Of a DNA stretch of 64,000 nt, positions 60,446 through 64,000 are shown in pieces (positions within the stretch are counted from its first letter, which is position 1; each line of letters opens with the position of its first letter). Both the position numbers and the translations under genes were made by a program. Location: assembly GCA_905479495.1 (NCBI GenBank), contig CAJQMR010000013.1:124001-188000 (forward strand), in the 5' to 3' direction. The DNA is from an uncultured Anaerolineae bacterium (GTDB lineage: Bacteria > Chloroflexota > Anaerolineae > Promineifilales > Promineifilaceae). The notes beneath the pieces are model-generated. The model was not told where the DNA came from and searched no databases. It saw nothing but the letters and a program-made list of their open reading frames with translations.

Positions 60446-61687
60446 ATGAGTAACGACAATCAATTGTCGCCTGAAGCAAATCAACATGAATCCCCCCCTT
60501 GGTCACGCAGCACCAAGGTGATTGTGACGGTGGCTGCCTTGCTGCTGGTGCTCTGGCTGGCCTACCGCTTTCAATCCCTCATATCGCTCATTGTGATCGC
60601 TGCCATTTTGGCTTATTTGTTGAACCCTATTATTGTTCAATTGGACAAGCGGACCGCGCTAAAGCGCAGTTCGGGCATCCTCATTGCCTATTTGCTCCTG
60701 GCCATTACCGTGATTGGTGGTTTCATTGCGCTGGGGTTTGCTGCGTTTGAGCAAATCAACTCCCTCATTGAACAGGTTCCCATGTTCATTGAGGATATTA
60801 CGGCCGCTATCGAGGAATTCACTGCCCGGACCGTCCCCATCCGGTTTGGCCCCTTCGACCTGGATCCTGGCATGATTAATATTGATCTCATCCAGCAGCA
60901 GATCATTGGCCTGGTGGAACCGGCCGTTAGCCAGGGTGGGCAGATTTTCACTGATGTGGCCACGGCCACCATCTCTACGCTGGGCAATCTTTTTTTTATC
61001 TTTGTCATCTCTATCTACCTGGCCATTGAAATACCTCAGCTGGGCGAGCACGTGGCAGGCATGGCCCAACTGCCCGGTTACCGGCGGGATGCTGAGCGGT
61101 TGTTGCGGGAATTCGGCCGTATTTGGAGCGCCTATTTGCGTGGCCAGGTTATTCTCGGGCTGGTCATCTTTTTGGTCGTCTGGCTGGGATTAGCTTTGCT
61201 GGGCGTGCAAAACTCGTTGGCTCTGGGATTGCTCTCTGGCTTGTTAGAATTCATTCCAGTTTTAGGGCCTATCATTGGCGCGGGAGCCGCCATCACTGTC
61301 GCCCTTTTTCAACCAGATACATTGGGCCAACTGGCCAACTGGCAATATGCGGGCGTGGTGCTCATTTTCATGCTCATTGTGCAGCAGTTGGAAAACAACA
61401 TCCTGGTGCCACGCATCGTGGGCGAATCGCTCGATTTACACCCACTTATTGTCATTATTGGGGTGTTTATGGGCAGCAGCCTGGCCGGGATTTTAGGCGC
61501 AATTTTAGCGGCACCCGTCGTGGCCACACTAAAATTAATCAGCTTCTACGCCTGGCGTAAAATGTTTGACCAGCCGCCCTTCCCCAGTCCAGAAAAAGAA
61601 CCCGGGGAATCGGCATCAGCCAAGCTGTTGAAACGAGGGCAGAAGCTACTGCCCAAACGCAAGAAAGGAAGCAAGCCTGCTGAGTAA
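60446..61687 (+). CDS. AI-2E family transporter-like membrane protein
   Basis: A 413-residue member of the AI-2E (PerM/YdiK/TqsA-like) family. About eight membrane helices include VIVTVAALLLVLWLAYRF, SGILIAYLLLAITVIGGFIAL and FIFVISIYLAIEIPQLG. Motifs toward the C-terminus include LLSGLLEFIPVLGPIIGAGA and NNILVPRIVGESLDLHPLIV, both family hallmarks. Members are permeases for autoinducer-2, sodium-proton exchange or unknown solutes. The ORF track begins 47 codons upstream; ATG at 60446 has GCGAGGAAA before it. The next gene starts eleven bases after its stop. Confidence 0.93.
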   Translation: MSNDNQLSPEANQHESPPWSRSTKVIVTVAALLLVLWLAYRFQSLISLIVIAAILAYLLNPIIVQLDKRTALKRSSGILIAYLLLAITVIGGFIALGFAAFEQINSLIEQVPMFIEDITAAIEEFTARTVPIRFGPFDLDPGMINIDLIQQQIIGLVEPAVSQGGQIFTDVATATISTLGNLFFIFVISIYLAIEIPQLGEHVAGMAQLPGYRRDAERLLREFGRIWSAYLRGQVILGLVIFLVVWLGLALLGVQNSLALGLLSGLLEFIPVLGPIIGAGAAITVALFQPDTLGQLANWQYAGVVLIFMLIVQQLENNILVPRIVGESLDLHPLIVIIGVFMGSSLAGILGAILAAPVVATLKLISFYAWRKMFDQPPFPSPEKEPGESASAKLLKRGQKLLPKRKKGSKPAE

Positions 61688-61698
61688 ACTAGATTTTT

Positions 61699-62754
61699 AT
61701 GGAACAGTCTGAATTGTTTCAAACGGCCGTCCAAAAAGCCAAAGCTGGGGAGCGTGACCAGGCACAGGAAATGCTGCTCAAGCTGGTAGAAAAAGAGCCA
61801 AACCATGAACTGGCCTGGCTCTGGCTCAGTCAGCTGGTGGCCGACCCCGAAGACAAAATCATCGCCCTGGAAAATGCCCTGACCATCAACCCGCAACGCC
61901 GCCAGACCCAAACACGGCTGCATCAGCTGCGTCAAAAATATACTGCGGCCAACCAGCTACCCAATCAGCAGTTCTCTACCAACGGGGCATCCCATATCCA
62001 CAGCTTCACCAGCGAAGAGGCGCGCTTTACTGAAATCAGCCAGCTGTTTGCGGCAGGCGATATTGCCGGTGGCCGCCAGCAGTTGGCCAGCTTTCTACGC
62101 CGCTATTCAGACCATGAGGCAGGTTGGTGGCTCATGGTCCAACACGCCGATTCTCAGACAAACTTGTTAATTGGCTTGGATCATTTGCTGCGCCTCAATT
62201 CCACGCATCCCGAGGCACCCAAAATGCTGGGCGGCATCAAACCCACTCGCGAAGAATTTTTGCAAATGGGCCGCCTTTATGAGCGATTAGAACGTTGGGA
62301 AACGGCCGTTACCTACTACAAACGTGCCCTAAAATCCCCCAGCAATGCCGACCGCTTGCTGGCTCAAAAACGGCTGCCCCTTGTGCAAGAACAGCTCAAG
62401 CTGGCCAAAATCAAGTTCACCAGCCCCACCGCCACGGTGCTGCGTTTGGCCGCTGGCCCCACCATTTTGTACGCGATGCTGGTTCTGATTCAAGCTGGAT
62501 TAAAACCCACGCAGGCTTCACCAATGCTATGCCTGGGCAATTTGGCTTTTCTGGGAGGCATGCTCCTGTTTAGCGGTCTCACCTATGCGCCAGAACATCC
62601 CTGGCTGCAACAATTACGAGAATCGGCCGTTTTCCCTAACAATACCTTTCTGCGATTAATCAGCCTCATGCTGATACTGCTGCCCATTCTGCTCTTGATT
62701 CTGCTGGCAGTTACGCGACTGCTTAACTTCCAGCTCGACCTGACCAGCCCATGA
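61699..62754 (+). CDS. TPR-containing membrane protein
   Basis: A 351-residue protein. An N-terminal tetratricopeptide region (ELFQTAVQKAKAGERDQAQE, WLSQLVADPEDKIIALENAL; further helices to about 240) probably binds a partner. Three C-terminal membrane helices follow (LRLAAGPTILYAMLVLIQAG, MLCLGNLAFLGGMLLFSGL, LMLILLPILLLILLAVTRLL). The rhomboid gene overlaps by four bases (ATGA), so both proteins are made together. It may deliver or regulate a substrate of the rhomboid protease (inference). No known family name was recognised beyond TPR. Confidence 0.82.
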   Translation: MEQSELFQTAVQKAKAGERDQAQEMLLKLVEKEPNHELAWLWLSQLVADPEDKIIALENALTINPQRRQTQTRLHQLRQKYTAANQLPNQQFSTNGASHIHSFTSEEARFTEISQLFAAGDIAGGRQQLASFLRRYSDHEAGWWLMVQHADSQTNLLIGLDHLLRLNSTHPEAPKMLGGIKPTREEFLQMGRLYERLERWETAVTYYKRALKSPSNADRLLAQKRLPLVQEQLKLAKIKFTSPTATVLRLAAGPTILYAMLVLIQAGLKPTQASPMLCLGNLAFLGGMLLFSGLTYAPEHPWLQQLRESAVFPNNTFLRLISLMLILLPILLLILLAVTRLLNFQLDLTSP

Positions 62755-63446
62755 TCCCACTGACCGATTTGCAGCCCAACCGCTACAGCAGCTTCCCCTT
62801 CATGACCATGTTCCTTATCCTGCTAAACATGTTTGTGCTCATTGGGCAATTCCTGCTCATCGAATTCAATTTAGAAGGCTACATTGAAGCCCTCTACTTA
62901 TTCGGCAGTGTCCCGACCTTTGTCATTGGGCAACAAGCCGGTGGCGCGCTGGCCACCCTCACTTCCATCTTCCTGCATGGCGGCATCTTCCACCTGGCGG
63001 GCAATATGCTGGCGCTGTGGGCCTTTGCTCAACGTGTCGAAGATGCTTGTGGCCCCTGGCGCTTCCTGGCTTTTTACCTGTTCTGCGGCGTTGTGGCCGA
63101 CATCATCAGCACCATGAGCCGCTCTACCGAAGCCATTCCCGGCATTGGCGCCAGCGGAGCCGTCTACGGCATCATGGCTGCATATCTGATTTTGTACCCC
63201 AGGGGACGAATAAAAGTGCTCATCTTTTATGGTTTTGGCTTCTGGCGAATTCCCTTTCGGGCTTATTGGGTCATCCTTTTCTTCTTTCTCAAGGAAATTC
63301 CCAATGCATTAGATGTACTGCTCATTAATGTAGAATCCAGCGTCGCCCACTGGGCACACCTGGGTGGCTTCTTTGCCGGGACGCTCATTTTTCTCTTTCT
63401 GCGACCCGACGCCTTTCACCGCTTCCGCAACGAGCTGCCACTTTAA
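62751..63446 (+). CDS. Rhomboid family intramembrane serine protease
   Basis: A 231-residue rhomboid with six or seven membrane helices. The catalytic Ser is in GIGASGAVYGIMAAY (GASG, near residue 141) and the His is in SSVAHWAHLGGFFAG (near 203). The FLHGGIFHLAGNMLALW element (near 80) contains the HxxxN of the oxyanion region. Rhomboids cleave within the membrane. It overlaps the preceding TPR protein by ATGA. The substrate is not known; the TPR protein may be its adaptor. Confidence 0.95.
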   Translation: MIPLTDLQPNRYSSFPFMTMFLILLNMFVLIGQFLLIEFNLEGYIEALYLFGSVPTFVIGQQAGGALATLTSIFLHGGIFHLAGNMLALWAFAQRVEDACGPWRFLAFYLFCGVVADIISTMSRSTEAIPGIGASGAVYGIMAAYLILYPRGRIKVLIFYGFGFWRIPFRAYWVILFFFLKEIPNALDVLLINVESSVAHWAHLGGFFAGTLIFLFLRPDAFHRFRNELPL

Positions 63447-63557
63447 ATACACACCACACCCCCATCGGCTGGCCCAAAGAAATCGCGACCGCACACTCAA
63501 CGCAGCCTTAATTTCGTTTTATTTGCTTTGATTTCAACAGCTTCTAAAAATCACCGC

Positions 63558-63586
63558 TTGACAAAGTGTATAATATACACTATACT
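63558..63586 (+). promoter_or_regulatory. Consensus promoter with an operator in the spacer
   Basis: TTGACA (63558-63563) and TATACT (63581-63586) are 17 bp apart. The spacer is filled by the 17-bp palindrome AGTGTATAATATACACT (63565-63581). A repressor at that site would block RNA polymerase. The leader of about 70 bases contains AAAAGGAG. Confidence 0.85.
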
Positions 63587-63661
63587 GCTCATATCTCAGT
63601 TAGTGTAACAAAAACACTTATTGTGAAGACCAACTATTTAAACGCAAAAGGAGCCTCAAAA

Positions 63662-64000
63662 ATGAGCAATTTTCCCAGCTTTTATGATCCTAGCCGTATC
63701 GGCACGCTGCACTATCCTGACGTGGCCGCTATCGTCGCCGAAGCAACCACCGCAGGCTTAAAACCTGCCGTAGAAGACAAAGAAGATGTCCATCTGGTCA
63801 TCATCGACATGCAGGTTGATTTTTGCCACGAAAAAGGCAGTCTGTACGTGCCCGGCGCAATGGGCGACATCCAGCGCACCATCGAATTCATCTACAACAA
63901 CGCGGAGCGCATCACCAACATCACCTGTTCGCTGGATTCCCACCTACCCCACCAGATTTTCCATCCTGCCTGGTGGGCTGATGAGGCCGGTAATCATCCT
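63662..64000 (+). CDS. Cysteine hydrolase, nicotinamidase-like (partial at window edge)
   Basis: An incomplete gene that runs off the right end and is therefore absent from the ORF track. The first 113 residues match the nicotinamidase/isochorismatase fold: VIIDMQVDFCHEKGSLYVPG with the catalytic Asp, and SLDSHLPHQIFHPAWW with the D-x-H metal ligands used by PncA. The catalytic Cys lies beyond the window. Nicotinamidase converts nicotinamide to nicotinate for NAD salvage. The N-terminal 40 residues (FPSFYDPSRIGTLHYPDVAA) extend beyond typical PncA. Its promoter carries a palindromic operator, so NAD-linked control is possible (inference). Confidence 0.88.
   Translation, partial: MSNFPSFYDPSRIGTLHYPDVAAIVAEATTAGLKPAVEDKEDVHLVIIDMQVDFCHEKGSLYVPGAMGDIQRTIEFIYNNAERITNITCSLDSHLPHQIFHPAWWADEAGNHP

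Larger units (their letters stand above)
1..64000. repeat. Dispersed 8-bp palindrome ACGGCCGT (HIP1-like)
   Basis: The palindrome ACGGCCGT occurs about 95-100 times by my eye count, often as AACGGCCGTT and more in genes than between them. Chance expectation for this 8-mer at about 52% GC is roughly one. Two copies sit side by side at 38542-38549 and 38553-38560. In genes it encodes TAV, NGR or RPF depending on frame, so it is not selected for one protein motif. Long gaps occur at about 40.65-43.3 kb and 49.9-51.4 kb. Confidence 0.85.

Noticed and set aside
1-64000. tRNA, rRNA, CRISPR or prophage
   Set aside because: I looked for tRNA-like acceptor/T-loop words, 16S/23S words, regularly spaced repeats and phage structural genes and found none.

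Overview
The window looks like one piece of a chromosome from an uncultured or little-studied Chloroflexota bacterium (Anaerolineae/Ardenticatenia-like). This is an inference. It rests on moderate GC, many short word-shuffled intergenic repeats, very large GAF-domain kinases, subtilases with DUF11 repeats, REVEVTREV-type linkers, an F420-type (Ddn-like) oxidoreductase and a short PIVIR-type C-terminus on a secreted protease. No rRNA, tRNA, CRISPR array, phage module or complete insertion sequence was recognised.

Layout. 0-4 kb: a DprE2-like SDR, a DprE1-like FAD oxidase and an unknown membrane protein. 4-9 kb: an orphan MalK-type ATPase, then a zinc-ribbon/HTH protein and a Ser/Thr kinase transcribed divergently from an FHA-winged-helix protein, then an unknown protein. 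9.4-11 kb: lipB-lipA. 11-12 kb: a membrane protein plus winged-helix regulator with a clear autoregulatory promoter. 12.3-20 kb: uvrA and a tight run of small stress, repair and detoxification genes (DinB, NTF2-like, YjbR, DUF3224, AhpD-like, Ddn-like, AlkZ-like, P-loop). 20-31 kb: a DUF1566 lipoprotein and a signalling block (NarL-type pair, propeller hybrid kinase, response-regulator/kinase) ending with a cDPGS-like protein. 31-40 kb: subtilase, M42 peptidase, SdrD-type lipoprotein, PP2C phosphatase and an ABC exporter with a small zinc protein. 40-51 kb: a leftward signalling cluster: APH-like protein, 2261-aa kinase with ten GAF domains, degenerate receiver, receiver/APH-like/winged-helix regulator and a 33-aa membrane peptide absent from the ORF track. 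51-64 kb: smpB, two S41 proteases, a membrane-anchored GH3 protein, a CDF transporter, an SDR-type threonine dehydrogenase, an AI-2E family protein, a TPR membrane protein, a rhomboid protease and the start of a nicotinamidase-like hydrolase.

Two things stand out. First, the palindrome ACGGCCGT (often AACGGCCGTT) recurs about 95-100 times by my eye count against roughly one expected by chance, inside genes in several reading frames and inside a promoter. It resembles the HIP1 situation of cyanobacteria. Second, the 40.3-51.4 kb cluster combines kinase-fold (APH-like) domains with a giant multi-GAF sensor and a hybrid regulator under one operator-rich promoter, and is the best candidate for an undescribed signalling system.

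Several promoters can be read directly (TTGACA and TATAAT-like hexamers about 17 bp apart), and some genes appear to be leaderless. Positions of domains are estimates from the translations, and functions come from motif recognition without database searches.
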